DNA from: Bacteroidales bacterium | GTDB taxonomy: Bacteria > Bacteroidota > Bacteroidia > Bacteroidales > UBA932 | Assembly: GCA_016288055.1 (NCBI GenBank) | Contig: JAEEXZ010000001.1 | Location: 1-64,000 of the forward strand | DNA: 64,000 nt | Direction of reading: 5' to 3' | Shown here: one piece after another, positions 49,039 through 58,357 of the stretch | Layout of the letters: each line of letters starts with the position of its first letter | Numbering within the stretch: the stretch's first letter is position 1 | Position numbers and translations under genes: made by a program | Notes under the pieces: model-generated | What the model was told of the DNA's origin: nothing | Seen by the model: only the letters and a program-made list of their open reading frames with translations | The model's database searches: none

Positions 49039-49776
49039 ATGCTGTTAGATATCAAGAACCTGCACGCCAGCGTGGGCGGCAAGGAAATCCTGAAAGGCAT
49101 TGACCTTTCCATCGGAGAAGGCGAGATCCATGCCGTGATGGGCCCTAATGGCGCCGGAAAAAGTACGCTGGGCGCCATTCTCACCGGCCGTCCCGGCTAC
49201 GAAGTGACGGAAGGCACCGTGCTTTTCCGCGGGAAGGACCTTCTGGCCATGGCCCCCGAAGAACGGGCCTGGGCCGGCCTTTTCCTGAGTTTTCAGTACC
49301 CCATCGAAATCCCCGGCGTCACCATCACCGCATTCCTGAAGGCGGCCGTGAACGCCAAACGCAAGGCGGACGGCCTTCCGGAAATGAAGACGGCCGATTT
49401 CCTCAAACTCATGAAGGAGAAGATGGCCTTCGTCAAGATGAAGCCCGAATTCGCCAAGCGCGAGGTGAACGTAGGCTTCTCCGGCGGAGAGAAGAAACGC
49501 AACGAAATCTTCCAGATGGCGCTTCTGGATCCCACCCTCTCCATCCTGGACGAGACCGACTCCGGACTCGACGTGGATGCCCTCAAGATTGTGGCCGACG
49601 GTGTCAACGCGCTCCGCAGCCCCGAGAAGAGCGCCATCATCGTCACGCACTACCACAAGCTGCTGGAATACGTGCAGCCGGATTTCGTCCATGTGCTCAA
49701 AGCGGGCCGCATCGTGAAAACCGGAGGCCGCGAGCTCATCGACGCCATCGAAACCAAGGGCTTTGACCAGTTCTGA
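49039..49776 (+). CDS. sufC: Fe-S cluster assembly ATPase SufC
   Basis: The 245-residue ABC-type ATPase has Walker A GPNGAGKST (about 34-42), the SufC-specific ABC signature FSGGEKKRNEIFQM (about 150-163) and Walker B LSILDETDSGLDVDAL (about 170-185), followed by the switch His in VTHYHKLLEYV. It drives conformational change of the SufBCD scaffold. It follows pnuC by 1 bp and precedes the short sufD by 1 bp. Confidence 0.97.
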   Translation: MLLDIKNLHASVGGKEILKGIDLSIGEGEIHAVMGPNGAGKSTLGAILTGRPGYEVTEGTVLFRGKDLLAMAPEERAWAGLFLSFQYPIEIPGVTITAFLKAAVNAKRKADGLPEMKTADFLKLMKEKMAFVKMKPEFAKREVNVGFSGGEKKRNEIFQMALLDPTLSILDETDSGLDVDALKIVADGVNALRSPEKSAIIVTHYHKLLEYVQPDFVHVLKAGRIVKTGGRELIDAIETKGFDQF

Positions 49777-49777
49777 T

Positions 49778-50362
49778 ATGGGTCACGGAAAGTACATCGC
49801 TCCTCCTGCCGGAGAGTATCGGGTTCAGGCCGGCGAAAAGCTGGAACTGAGCTTCGTGGTCTTGCCCGGGGAAAGCCGCGACATCACCTACACCGTGGAC
49901 CTGCTTGGTCCGGGCGCCGAGGCGCATATCAAGGGGCTTTATCTGTGCAAGGAGGACGAGAAGGTGAATATCCACGTGGTCATGCACCATGCCGCGGAGG
50001 GATGCCATAGCACGCAGCTCATCAAAGGCATTGCCGGGGGACGGGCCGATGTCCACTTCGGGGGCACCATCGTCGTCGCGCCCGATGCGCAGCAGACGGA
50101 AGCCTTCCAGGAAAACCACAACATCGTGCTCACGGAAACCGCGAAGGTGGAAACCCTGCCCCAGCTAGAAATCTACGCCGACGATGTCAAGTGCTCCCAC
50201 GGTGCCACCGTGGGGCAGTTCAACGAGGACGAACTCTTCTACATGCGTTCCCGAGGCATTCCCGAGGCAGAGGCCCGCACCCTGCAGATGCTCTCCTTCC
50301 TGTCCCCGGTGATTCCCCAGGGGCGTGAAGCCGAAATAGAAGCCGCCGTTCGCGGTCTTTAA
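49778..50362 (+). CDS. sufD: Short SufD-family protein
   Basis: ATG 49778 was chosen; a TTG 15 bp earlier is inside sufC. The 194-residue protein matches the core and C-terminus of SufD: a beta-helix with HNIVLTETAKVETLPQLEIY, ADDVKCSHGATVGQFNEDEL and FYMRSRGIPEAEARTLQMLS. SufD is normally 420-450 residues; the N-terminal half is absent and there is no room for it upstream. The motif with the conserved His (SHGAT) is kept. It may be a minimal SufD working with full-length SufB. It is the last gene of the operon. Confidence 0.88.
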   Translation: MGHGKYIAPPAGEYRVQAGEKLELSFVVLPGESRDITYTVDLLGPGAEAHIKGLYLCKEDEKVNIHVVMHHAAEGCHSTQLIKGIAGGRADVHFGGTIVVAPDAQQTEAFQENHNIVLTETAKVETLPQLEIYADDVKCSHGATVGQFNEDELFYMRSRGIPEAEARTLQMLSFLSPVIPQGREAEIEAAVRGL

Positions 50363-50371
50363 ATCTTTTCC

Positions 50372-50379
50372 TATCTTTG
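50372..50379 (+). promoter_or_regulatory. -7 promoter box TATCTTTG for the DUF6377 gene
   Basis: TATCTTTG ends 4 bp before the ATG at 50384, implying a leaderless mRNA. Confidence 0.7.
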
Positions 50380-50383
50380 CACC

Positions 50384-52012
50384 ATGCGCAGTGGCAGGTA
50401 TATCTTATGGATGACGGTTCTTCTGACCGCCGCCTGTGCTGCGCCCCAGCGTTCCGCAGACCGGATGATCCAGCAGCAGCTGGGAGAACTGGACGGATTC
50501 CTGGCCACCAAAGACCTGTATGTGGCCAAGAAAAAGGACCAGCTGAACGCATATCGGCGGCTTATTTCTGCAACCACTGACCCTGCCAGCCGGTACGAAC
50601 TGGAGATGATCGCCGCATCCGATTTCTTCTCCTTCAGTTTTGATTCCACCCAGGTTTATCTCAAGAACGCCCAGGCGCTTGCGCTGCGGCTTGCCGACGG
50701 GGAGCGCTACGACAAAGCCACCATTGAGCTGGGCCACCTTTATGCCAAGGCCGGCAACTATCTGGAAGCCAGCCAGATTCTTTACGGACAGATTGATACT
50801 TCCGCCCTTTCGCCCGCGATGAAGACAGAGTGCTTCTGGGTTATGCATGACTTCAGCAAGGACATGGCCGGAAACTCCGGCATGGTGGAACGCCTGTCCA
50901 TACCTACGGCGTCATTTTTCCGTGCCCGCCTGTTGCAGCTTCTCCCGCCCGAGTCGCCCCGTTACAAGGCACTCCTCAGGGACCGTTTCATTGATGAAGG
51001 GCGCTTTGCCCAGGCAGACAGCGTGAGCCGTCAGCTCCTTTCCATGTACCGGCCCGAGGACCGGGACTATGCCATCCATGCGTTCTTCCAGTCGGAACTC
51101 GAAGAACGGGTAGGCAACCAGGCGGAACGGATGCGGTGGCTGGTGAAGTCGGCCGAGTGCGACGTGGTGAATGCCGTGCGGGACTATGCTTCGCTAACCA
51201 TGGTGGCGCAACTGGTGCTGCCCACGGATGTGGACCGTTCCTTCCGCTATCTGCGAATCGCTCAGGAAGATGCGCTGGAATACAACGCCAAGCTGCGCCC
51301 CTGGCAGATTTCCCGCTTCCTGATGCAGGTGGAGGACGCCTATCAGGAACGTCAGTCCCGCGCCACCGAGAGTCGCCGCGTGTGGCTGTTCCTGCTGGCT
51401 TTCCTCACCGTCGTGCTCACCCTGATGCTTCGTTTCCTTATTGTCCGTTCCCGTAAGCTCACCAGGTTGCGGGCCGAACTGGAACAGAGCAACACCTCCC
51501 TTGCCCTTGCGAACGCCACCCTGAACGATCTTAACCAGCAAATCTCCAAGGCCGACAAGGTCAAGGAAAAATACATCCTGAACTTCCTGCAGGGGCTCTC
51601 CGCGCAGGTCTCCGTCATCCGGGCCGAGGATAACCGCTTCCGCAACCTGCTCAAGCAGGGCAAGGCCGACCAGCTCCTGAAGGAACTGTCCATCAGCGGC
51701 CGCAGTGAAAAAGCGCGTGACGAGTTTTACGAAACCTTCGACACGACCTTCCTGGCCCTTTATCCGGAATTTGTTACCCGCTTCAACGAGCTTCTGAAGG
51801 AGGACGCCCGCGAAGTCGCGCCCGGCGGCCGCCTTACCACCGAACAGCGTATCTTCGCCCTTATCAAGCTGGGCGTGGACGACAGCAAGGCCATCGCAAC
51901 CATGCTGGACTACTCTCTCAGCACCATCTATAATTATAAGGTAGCGGTGAAAAATGCCGCCATCGGAGACCGCGAAGACTTTGAGGAAGCGGTCCGCAAA
52001 ATTGGCAAATAG
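50384..52012 (+). CDS. DUF6377 membrane regulator, probable control gene of the beta-glucan locus
   Basis: The 542-residue protein has a signal/lipobox-like N-terminus (MRSGRYILWMTVLLTAAC). A periplasmic TPR-like helical region spans about 25-325, and one transmembrane helix lies at about 333-354. A cytoplasmic coiled coil (about 358-395) and a C-terminal domain ending in a LuxR-type HTH-like stretch (LIKLGVDDSKAIATMLDYSL, about 493-512) follow. This is the layout of DUF6377 proteins, which in Bacteroidota often lie next to SusC/SusD genes. It probably senses a sugar signal in the periplasm and activates the susC operon beginning 216 bp downstream. The direct DNA-binding role is inferred. Confidence 0.8.
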   Translation: MRSGRYILWMTVLLTAACAAPQRSADRMIQQQLGELDGFLATKDLYVAKKKDQLNAYRRLISATTDPASRYELEMIAASDFFSFSFDSTQVYLKNAQALALRLADGERYDKATIELGHLYAKAGNYLEASQILYGQIDTSALSPAMKTECFWVMHDFSKDMAGNSGMVERLSIPTASFFRARLLQLLPPESPRYKALLRDRFIDEGRFAQADSVSRQLLSMYRPEDRDYAIHAFFQSELEERVGNQAERMRWLVKSAECDVVNAVRDYASLTMVAQLVLPTDVDRSFRYLRIAQEDALEYNAKLRPWQISRFLMQVEDAYQERQSRATESRRVWLFLLAFLTVVLTLMLRFLIVRSRKLTRLRAELEQSNTSLALANATLNDLNQQISKADKVKEKYILNFLQGLSAQVSVIRAEDNRFRNLLKQGKADQLLKELSISGRSEKARDEFYETFDTTFLALYPEFVTRFNELLKEDAREVAPGGRLTTEQRIFALIKLGVDDSKAIATMLDYSLSTIYNYKVAVKNAAIGDREDFEEAVRKIGK

Positions 52013-52144
52013 GATTTTTTCTCACTATTTGTCCACTACTTTTTTCGTATATTAAATTATTTTAATTGCATGGATAGCATGCTATTAGCTTTCTGATGTC
52101 ACTACCGAATTATTACATATAGGTGGGCTGATGGTTTTTGTCAA

Positions 52145-52152
52145 TAATTTTG
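52145..52152 (+). promoter_or_regulatory. -7 promoter box TAATTTTG before susC
   Basis: TAATTTTG in the 216-bp gap between the DUF6377 gene and susC, giving a leader of about 76 nt. No good -33 box is seen, consistent with an activated promoter. Nothing else is recognised in the gap. Confidence 0.5.
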
Positions 52153-52228
52153 CACCAGACCAAGTGTCCGACAAGCAACACAACCATTATTAACAAATAA
52201 CCAACAAACGCAAACCAACTCTTAGCGT

Positions 52229-55200
52229 ATGAAAAAATTAGCTACCTTAATCCTTTTCCTGGGATTGAGCCTGGTTGCAATGGCGCAGGGGTTTACCTTT
52301 AAAGGTAGGATCCTGGACGAAGCCAACCAGCCTGTCGTGGGTGCTTTCATCGTCGAGCAGGGAACCAACAACGGTGCCATGTCTGATGTGGACGGATCTT
52401 TCTCCCTCCGCGTCAAGCAGGGCGCCCTGGTCGAAGTGACCTGCCTGGGTTATGAGAGCCGTCAGTTCACGATCAATAGCGACCAGACGCTGGATATCGT
52501 CCTCCGCGACGACAGCCAGATGCTCGAGGAAACCGTGGTCATCGGCTACGGCGTCCAGAAGAAATCGGTGGTGACCGCTGCTATTTCCAGCATCACCTCC
52601 GAGGACCTCAAGGCCACCGCCCAGACCCGCGTGGACAATGTCCTGCAGGGTATGACTTCCGGTGTTACGGTCATTCAGAGTTCCGGTGCTCCGGATGCAG
52701 GTACGCAGGTGCGTATCCGCGGTATCGGTACTATCAACAACTCCGAGCCTCTTTACATCGTGGACGGAGTTGCTGCCGGCAGTATCGACTACCTGAACCC
52801 GAACGACATCGAGCGAATCGAGGTGCTCAAGGATGCCGCTTCCGGTGCTGTTTACGGTGCACGTGCCGCCAACGGTGTCGTGCTCATCACTACCAAGAAA
52901 GGAACCAAAGGCAACAGCCAGGTATCCTACAACTTCTCCTACGGTATGCAGAACCCCTGGCGCAAGCCCGCCGTGCTCAATGCTACCGAGTATGCCATCA
53001 TGATGAATGAAGGCCAGCTCAATGCCGGCAACGCCCCCATGTTCGACGATCCCTATTCACTGGGAGAAGGTACCGACTGGGTGGGCGCCATCTTCGACAA
53101 GAACGCGCCCGTGGTGAAGCACGACCTCTCCCTGAGCGGCGGCAACGAAACCATGGATTACGCCATCTCCCTGGGTTATCTTTCCCGCAAGGGTACCATC
53201 GGCGGCCGCTTCGGCCGTTCCTTCCACGACCGTATCACCTACCACCAGAATGTGGGTTTCAAGGTGTTTGATTCATCGGCCTCCCGCAATTTCCTGAACA
53301 GCCTGAATGTACGGACCAACCTTTCCTATGCCAACATCAGCGGCGCCGGAATCTCGGCCAACTCCGAGTACGGCTCCCCGCTGGGCTCCGCCATCGGCAT
53401 GTCTCCGCTGGAGACCATCCTGGCCAGCGAAGAGGACGAGGCCCGCTACCGCACCATGTACGAGAAAGGCTTCCCCTACATCATCCGTGATGCACAGGGC
53501 CGCGCCTACACCATCGCCGATGCCGGTACCTACAACGAGCAGGCAAACCCCATCGCAGACCTGGACCGTCCCACCGGTTCCACCGTCACCAACAAGTTCA
53601 TCGCAGCCGCCACGGCCGACCTGCAGCTGTGGGACAACCTGAAACTGCGCTCTTCCGTCTCCCTGGATCTGGCTTATGTGGATTCCCACAGCTACAGCCC
53701 GCAGTACTTCCTTACCTCCAAGAACTATAAGTACGACACCATCACCGAGACCAAGCAGTACGACAAGGACGGCAACGAATCCATCATCGAAAAGATCAAC
53801 TACGGATCCAGTGCCTCCCAGAGCAACAACAAGTACTTCACCTGGCAGGTGGAAAACGTGCTCACTTATGACAAGACCTTCGGCAAGCACGGCATCAACG
53901 CCGTCGCCGGCCAGACTCTCTATCGTTCTACCAGTGCTTACGTAGGAGCCGAGGCCAACGGCCTGCGCTATCCTTACGATCCCTGGAAGATCTCCGTGGA
54001 CAACACCGTCGGCCAGCGTGTAGACGGTGACCGCAACGGATGGGGCAGCTGGAATTCCATTCCTTACAGCCTCATGTCCTACTTCGGCCGTATCTCCTAT
54101 AACTACGACGAGCGTTATATGGCCGAGGCTACCCTCCGCCGCGACGCTTCCAGCCGCTTCGGCCCGGACAACAAGTGGGGTACCTTCCCTTCCTTCTCCC
54201 TGGGCTGGAACATCAAGAACGAGCAGTTCATGCAGCCCGTCGATTGGGTGTCCACCCTCAAGCTCCGTGCTTCCTGGGGTATCAACGGTAACGACCGCAT
54301 CAGCGATTTTACCTATGCTGTCTATGCCAATGCAGGCAACAACTACGCGTTTGGCAGCGGTGCTACCGCCAGCGAGACCATCAACATCGGCACCAAGCCC
54401 AGCGGCCTGGCCAACCCGAACGTGAAGTGGGAGCAGTCCATCCAGACGGACCTCGGTCTCGAGACCGGCTTCCTCGGAAACCGGATTACCGCTTCCTTTG
54501 ACTTCTATAACAAGCTCACCTCCGGCATGCTCATGGCCATGGCCGTGCCTTCCTATGCCGGCGACTCCGCCCCTCAGGGTAACGTGGGCAATATGGTGAA
54601 CCGCGGTATTGAATTCGACCTGGGTTACCGTGACCATGTGGGCGACTTCTACTATAAGGTGAACGCCAACGCTACTTACAACCGCAACCGGCTCACCTTC
54701 CTGGGTGACGATGCGACTTCCCTGTATGGCTCCAACCACAAGATCGGCCAGCTCACCCGCGGTATCGTAGGCCTTCCTTTCCCTTACTTCTACGGCTACA
54801 AGACCGACGGTATCTTCCAGAATCCGGCCGAGGTGGCTGCCCACGTGAACGCAGACGGTGTCCTGCTGCAGCCCAAGGCCGAGCCCGGTGACGTCCGTTT
54901 CGTGGATGTAAACGCCGACGGTGTCCTTGACGATGCCGACCGTACTTACATCGGTAAAGGCGTTCCGGACTGGAGCTTCGGTATCACCCTTTCCGCCGAG
55001 TACAAGGGCTTTGACTTCTCCATGCTCCTTCAGGGCATGACGGGTGTCCAGGCGTTCCATGTGACCCGCCGTACGGACCTCTATTATATCAATCTTCCCA
55101 AGGAAATCCTGAACCGCTGGACCGGCGAGGGCAGCACCAACACGCATCCCCGCTTTGTGTTCGACAGCGCCAACGAGAACTACCGTGTGTCCGACCTCTG

Positions 55201-55456
55201 GGTTGAGGATGCTTCCTTCCTGCGCGCCCGTAACATCCAGCTGGGTTATACCCTTCCGGCCAGACTCACCCAGAAAGCCCGGATCTCCCGCATGAGAGTC
55301 TATGCCCAGGTGGAGAACGCCTTCACGCTCACCCGTTACACGGGCTGCGACCCTGAGGTGACCGGTGGCAACGGCTTCGGCTCCGATGCCGGTATCGACC
55401 GCGGCGTATATCCGCAGTCCCGTACCGTAACCTTCGGTCTCAACCTTAACTTCTAA
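52229..55456 (+). CDS. susC: SusC-type TonB-dependent outer-membrane transporter
   Basis: The 1075-residue protein has a signal peptide (MKKLATLILFLGLSLVAMAQ) and a carboxypeptidase-like regulatory domain (about 22-100: FKGRILDEANQPVVGAFIVE). A TonB-box region (EETVVIGYGVQKKSVVTAAI), a plug (about 118-225, with VRIRGIGTINNSEPLYIVDG) and a long barrel ending in aromatic NLNF follow. With SusD it imports oligosaccharides across the outer membrane. The neighbouring GH16 and GH3 enzymes point to beta-1,3- or mixed-linkage glucans. susD begins within 14 bp. Confidence 0.96.
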   Translation: MKKLATLILFLGLSLVAMAQGFTFKGRILDEANQPVVGAFIVEQGTNNGAMSDVDGSFSLRVKQGALVEVTCLGYESRQFTINSDQTLDIVLRDDSQMLEETVVIGYGVQKKSVVTAAISSITSEDLKATAQTRVDNVLQGMTSGVTVIQSSGAPDAGTQVRIRGIGTINNSEPLYIVDGVAAGSIDYLNPNDIERIEVLKDAASGAVYGARAANGVVLITTKKGTKGNSQVSYNFSYGMQNPWRKPAVLNATEYAIMMNEGQLNAGNAPMFDDPYSLGEGTDWVGAIFDKNAPVVKHDLSLSGGNETMDYAISLGYLSRKGTIGGRFGRSFHDRITYHQNVGFKVFDSSASRNFLNSLNVRTNLSYANISGAGISANSEYGSPLGSAIGMSPLETILASEEDEARYRTMYEKGFPYIIRDAQGRAYTIADAGTYNEQANPIADLDRPTGSTVTNKFIAAATADLQLWDNLKLRSSVSLDLAYVDSHSYSPQYFLTSKNYKYDTITETKQYDKDGNESIIEKINYGSSASQSNNKYFTWQVENVLTYDKTFGKHGINAVAGQTLYRSTSAYVGAEANGLRYPYDPWKISVDNTVGQRVDGDRNGWGSWNSIPYSLMSYFGRISYNYDERYMAEATLRRDASSRFGPDNKWGTFPSFSLGWNIKNEQFMQPVDWVSTLKLRASWGINGNDRISDFTYAVYANAGNNYAFGSGATASETINIGTKPSGLANPNVKWEQSIQTDLGLETGFLGNRITASFDFYNKLTSGMLMAMAVPSYAGDSAPQGNVGNMVNRGIEFDLGYRDHVGDFYYKVNANATYNRNRLTFLGDDATSLYGSNHKIGQLTRGIVGLPFPYFYGYKTDGIFQNPAEVAAHVNADGVLLQPKAEPGDVRFVDVNADGVLDDADRTYIGKGVPDWSFGITLSAEYKGFDFSMLLQGMTGVQAFHVTRRTDLYYINLPKEILNRWTGEGSTNTHPRFVFDSANENYRVSDLWVEDASFLRARNIQLGYTLPARLTQKARISRMRVYAQVENAFTLTRYTGCDPEVTGGNGFGSDAGIDRGVYPQSRTVTFGLNLNF

Positions 55457-55469
55457 AATGAATACAGAG

Positions 55470-56978
55470 ATGAAAAAGATATATCTTGCCCTGAGCGCCG
55501 CCGCGCTGCTCCTTGTCTCTGCCTGCTCTACGGATTTTGTAACTCCCAGGCATAACAGCTCCGAGCCTCTGGAAGACTATTTCAACACCGAGGCCCGCAT
55601 GTTCGAAGGCCTGGTGGCCGCATACGACCCGCTCAACTGGTTCGACTACGCGTTCGGCCAGTATGACGCCCTTCACCTGGTGAATGACATCATGGCCGAC
55701 GACATGTATGCCGGCGGTTCCAACGACGGTGACCAGCCCATCCTGGTGAAGACCCATTATTACACACTCACCCCGACCGAGCAGCCCAACCAGATCTGGA
55801 CCGTGTGTTACTCCGGTATCAACCGCGCCAACACTGTCCTTCAGTATGTGGACAACGTGGCCGGCATGTCCGACGCCAGGAAGACCCTCTTCAAGGCCGA
55901 GGCCATCACCCTCCGCAACCTCTACTACACCCTGCTGTGGAAGTACTGGGGCAACATTCCCTACTATGAAGAGAATCTGAAGGCTCCCTATATCGGCACC
56001 CAGCTGGGCCACGACGAGGTTTATTCCAAGATCGTCGCCAGCCTGGAGAGTGTCATGGAGCTCAACGTCCTTCCCATGAAGGCTGCCGTGGGCAGCGAGG
56101 GCCGTGTGACCAAAGCCATGCTCAACATGCTCTACGCAGAGGTAGTCATGTACCAGAAGGATGAGACCCGTTACGCTTCCGCCCTGGATGCCATGGAGGA
56201 AATCATCGAAAGCCACCAGTACTCCCTGGTGTCCGACTTTGCCTCCATCTGGCTGGAGTCCGGCGAATGGGGCTCCGAGTCCATTTGGGAGATCAACTAC
56301 ATCTCCGAGGGCGGCGTCCGCAGCTGGGGCAACTCCATCGCCCTGGGCGGAGAGGTGTTCTCCGTGCTCTGCGGCATCCCCGCCGAGAAAGGCACTGAGT
56401 TCCAGGAAGGCTGGGGCTTCGGTCCCATCGCCAAATCGGCCTACGACATGTATGACAATACCGACATCCGTCGCGACGGCGGTATCCTGAACTTCGAGGC
56501 TTACGCCGCCGCCCACCCGGGCGCCGAGTACACGCCCCGCTGGCAGGACACCGGCTACTTCAATCTCAAGTATCTGCCTTACAAGGGTGGCAACCACGGT
56601 TACCTGGCCGACGACAACCTCAACTACGGCAATAACTTCCGTTACTACCGTTATGCCGAGACCCTGCTGAACGCCGCCGAACTGTGCAGCCTCCTGAACA
56701 AGGATGGCTCCGCCTACCTGCAGGAGGTGCGCGACCGCGCCCACAGCCAGGACACCGGCACCAGCTATAACGACATCATCGAGGAACGCCACAAAGAGTT
56801 CGTGGGCGAAGGCAAGCGCTACTGGGATCTGGTACGCAGCGGCCTGGCCGCCCAGGTGCTCAAGAGTGAAAACCACGAGTACCGTATCAATGACTGGGAT
56901 GCCTCCAAGAAGTACTGGCCCATTCCCCAGTCCGAGATTGACAAGGACCCCGCCCTTAATCAGAACGACTATAAATAG
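55470..56978 (+). CDS. susD: SusD/RagB-type surface glycan-binding lipoprotein
   Basis: ATG 55470 gives the lipoprotein signal MKKIYLALSAAALLLVSAC; an in-frame ATG at 55458 is 4 codons earlier. In the 502-residue product, N-terminal SusD sequence (FVTPRHNSSEPLEDYFNTEA), TPR helices (KTLFKAEAITLRNLYYTLLW) and the C-terminal RagB region (ERHKEFVGEGKRYWDLVRSG) are clear. It caps the SusC barrel and captures glycans at the cell surface. It is co-transcribed with susC and the genes after it. Confidence 0.95.
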   Translation: MKKIYLALSAAALLLVSACSTDFVTPRHNSSEPLEDYFNTEARMFEGLVAAYDPLNWFDYAFGQYDALHLVNDIMADDMYAGGSNDGDQPILVKTHYYTLTPTEQPNQIWTVCYSGINRANTVLQYVDNVAGMSDARKTLFKAEAITLRNLYYTLLWKYWGNIPYYEENLKAPYIGTQLGHDEVYSKIVASLESVMELNVLPMKAAVGSEGRVTKAMLNMLYAEVVMYQKDETRYASALDAMEEIIESHQYSLVSDFASIWLESGEWGSESIWEINYISEGGVRSWGNSIALGGEVFSVLCGIPAEKGTEFQEGWGFGPIAKSAYDMYDNTDIRRDGGILNFEAYAAAHPGAEYTPRWQDTGYFNLKYLPYKGGNHGYLADDNLNYGNNFRYYRYAETLLNAAELCSLLNKDGSAYLQEVRDRAHSQDTGTSYNDIIEERHKEFVGEGKRYWDLVRSGLAAQVLKSENHEYRINDWDASKKYWPIPQSEIDKDPALNQNDYK

Positions 56979-56986
56979 CAGATATC

Positions 56987-58357
56987 ATGAAAAACATCTG
57001 GAAATATATTGCCGTTGCAGCTGTTGCAGCCTTAGGCGTCGCATGTGCTCCGCAGTATCCGGAAGTGGTTCCTTCGGCCGTGCCGCAGGCATCCCAGCTG
57101 GACGTGACCATCGACGTGGACCAGGAGACCAACTATGCAACCTTTACCATGAATACCCCCGGCGTGGTTCCCGTGTGGATGTTCGGCGACCAGCTTATTG
57201 ACGGAAAGGTCAGTAAGAAACAAGCCTACACCACGAACGGTCTGCGCCTGCGCTTCCGCGCCGCCGGTGAATACACTGTCGAAGTGAAAGCCTATAACGC
57301 CAACGGCCTTTCCCAGGGCTCCATCATAAGGACCTTCACCATGGAGAACACCTATAAGAGCCCCGATGAGCCGGCCGGCGAAATCGTTGAGCCGCTCATC
57401 CCCGCCGACTTCGACCTCGAAGGCGAGACCAACCTGTGGAGAAGCCATACCGCCGAACTGGAGCTGTGGTACTCTGCGGGCGACTGGAGCGGCGCTCTTA
57501 CGCCCAGTTACCAGGCCCTTGCCGGAAATGGCGTCTCCGTGGTAGTCCCTGACGGGATTGGCGGCAGCGAATGGATGGGCCAGACCAAGATCAAGAGCGG
57601 CGCCGCCTCATCCAGCGAAAAGACCTATGACTTCAGCGTTACCCTCGAGGCCGATGAAGACATGGTGGTTACCGTCAAGCTTACCGGCACTCCCGAAGGG
57701 GACAGCGATTCGCACGCTTTCTTCTATGACGGCCAGGTGAAACTCACCGCCGGCGTGCCGCTGGTTTACCGCAAAGCCGGCATCGCCCAGAAGGAATCTA
57801 CCGAGAACGTGATGCTGGTGCTGGACTTCGGCCGCAGCCCTGCAGGTTCCGAAATCTCCGCTACGGATATCATCTTCCAGGAGCACCGCGAGGCCAACCT
57901 GTGGAACGATGCCGTCATGGAGCTGGAGACCTGGTACTCCGCGGCCGGCTGGGGTGGCGGTATCGAGGCCGATGCTTCGATTACTGACACGAAGGGCCTG
58001 GAAGTCGTCATTCCCGCCGGACTCGGCGGCGATGAGTGGATGGGCCAGAACAAGCTCCGGACCGGAATCGCAACCTCCAGCGAAAAGACCTACGCCTTCA
58101 GCGTGGAACTGGAGGCCGATGAAGACATGACCGTGACCCTCAAGCTTACCGGCTTCCCCGAAGGAGACAATGACTCGCATGCCTTCTTCTATGACGGCCA
58201 GGTGAAACTCACCGCCGGCCAGAAGCTCACCTATGTGAAGAGAGACCTGACGCAGAAGGAATCCTGTGACAACCTGATGCTTGTCATCGACCTGGGCCGC
58301 AGCCCCGCAGGAGCCAGCTTTACCGCCGATGGTATTATCTTCATGGAACAAAAGTAA
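56987..58357 (+). CDS. Surface lipoprotein with duplicated glycan-binding-like domains
   Basis: The 456-residue lipoprotein (lipobox VAALGVAC, Cys20) has an N-terminal PKD-like beta domain (about 35-122). Two near-identical domains follow at about 147-298 and 302-454. Both contain NLW, WYSA, EWMGQ, SSEKTY, EADEDM and SHAFFYDGQVKLTAG in the same order. In this position after SusD it is probably a surface glycan-binding protein (SGBP/SusE-like). The repeated domain looks like a CBM, though I cannot name its family. The strong similarity suggests a recent duplication. Confidence 0.75.
   Translation: MKNIWKYIAVAAVAALGVACAPQYPEVVPSAVPQASQLDVTIDVDQETNYATFTMNTPGVVPVWMFGDQLIDGKVSKKQAYTTNGLRLRFRAAGEYTVEVKAYNANGLSQGSIIRTFTMENTYKSPDEPAGEIVEPLIPADFDLEGETNLWRSHTAELELWYSAGDWSGALTPSYQALAGNGVSVVVPDGIGGSEWMGQTKIKSGAASSSEKTYDFSVTLEADEDMVVTVKLTGTPEGDSDSHAFFYDGQVKLTAGVPLVYRKAGIAQKESTENVMLVLDFGRSPAGSEISATDIIFQEHREANLWNDAVMELETWYSAAGWGGGIEADASITDTKGLEVVIPAGLGGDEWMGQNKLRTGIATSSEKTYAFSVELEADEDMTVTLKLTGFPEGDNDSHAFFYDGQVKLTAGQKLTYVKRDLTQKESCDNLMLVIDLGRSPAGASFTADGIIFMEQK
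57425..58348 (+). repeat. Intragenic duplication of a domain of about 152 residues
   Basis: Copy 1 covers 57425-57880 and copy 2 covers 57890-58348. Shared blocks such as AGCGAAAAGACCTA and TTCTTCTATGACGGCCAGGT are identical at the DNA level, which supports a recent tandem duplication. Confidence 0.8.
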
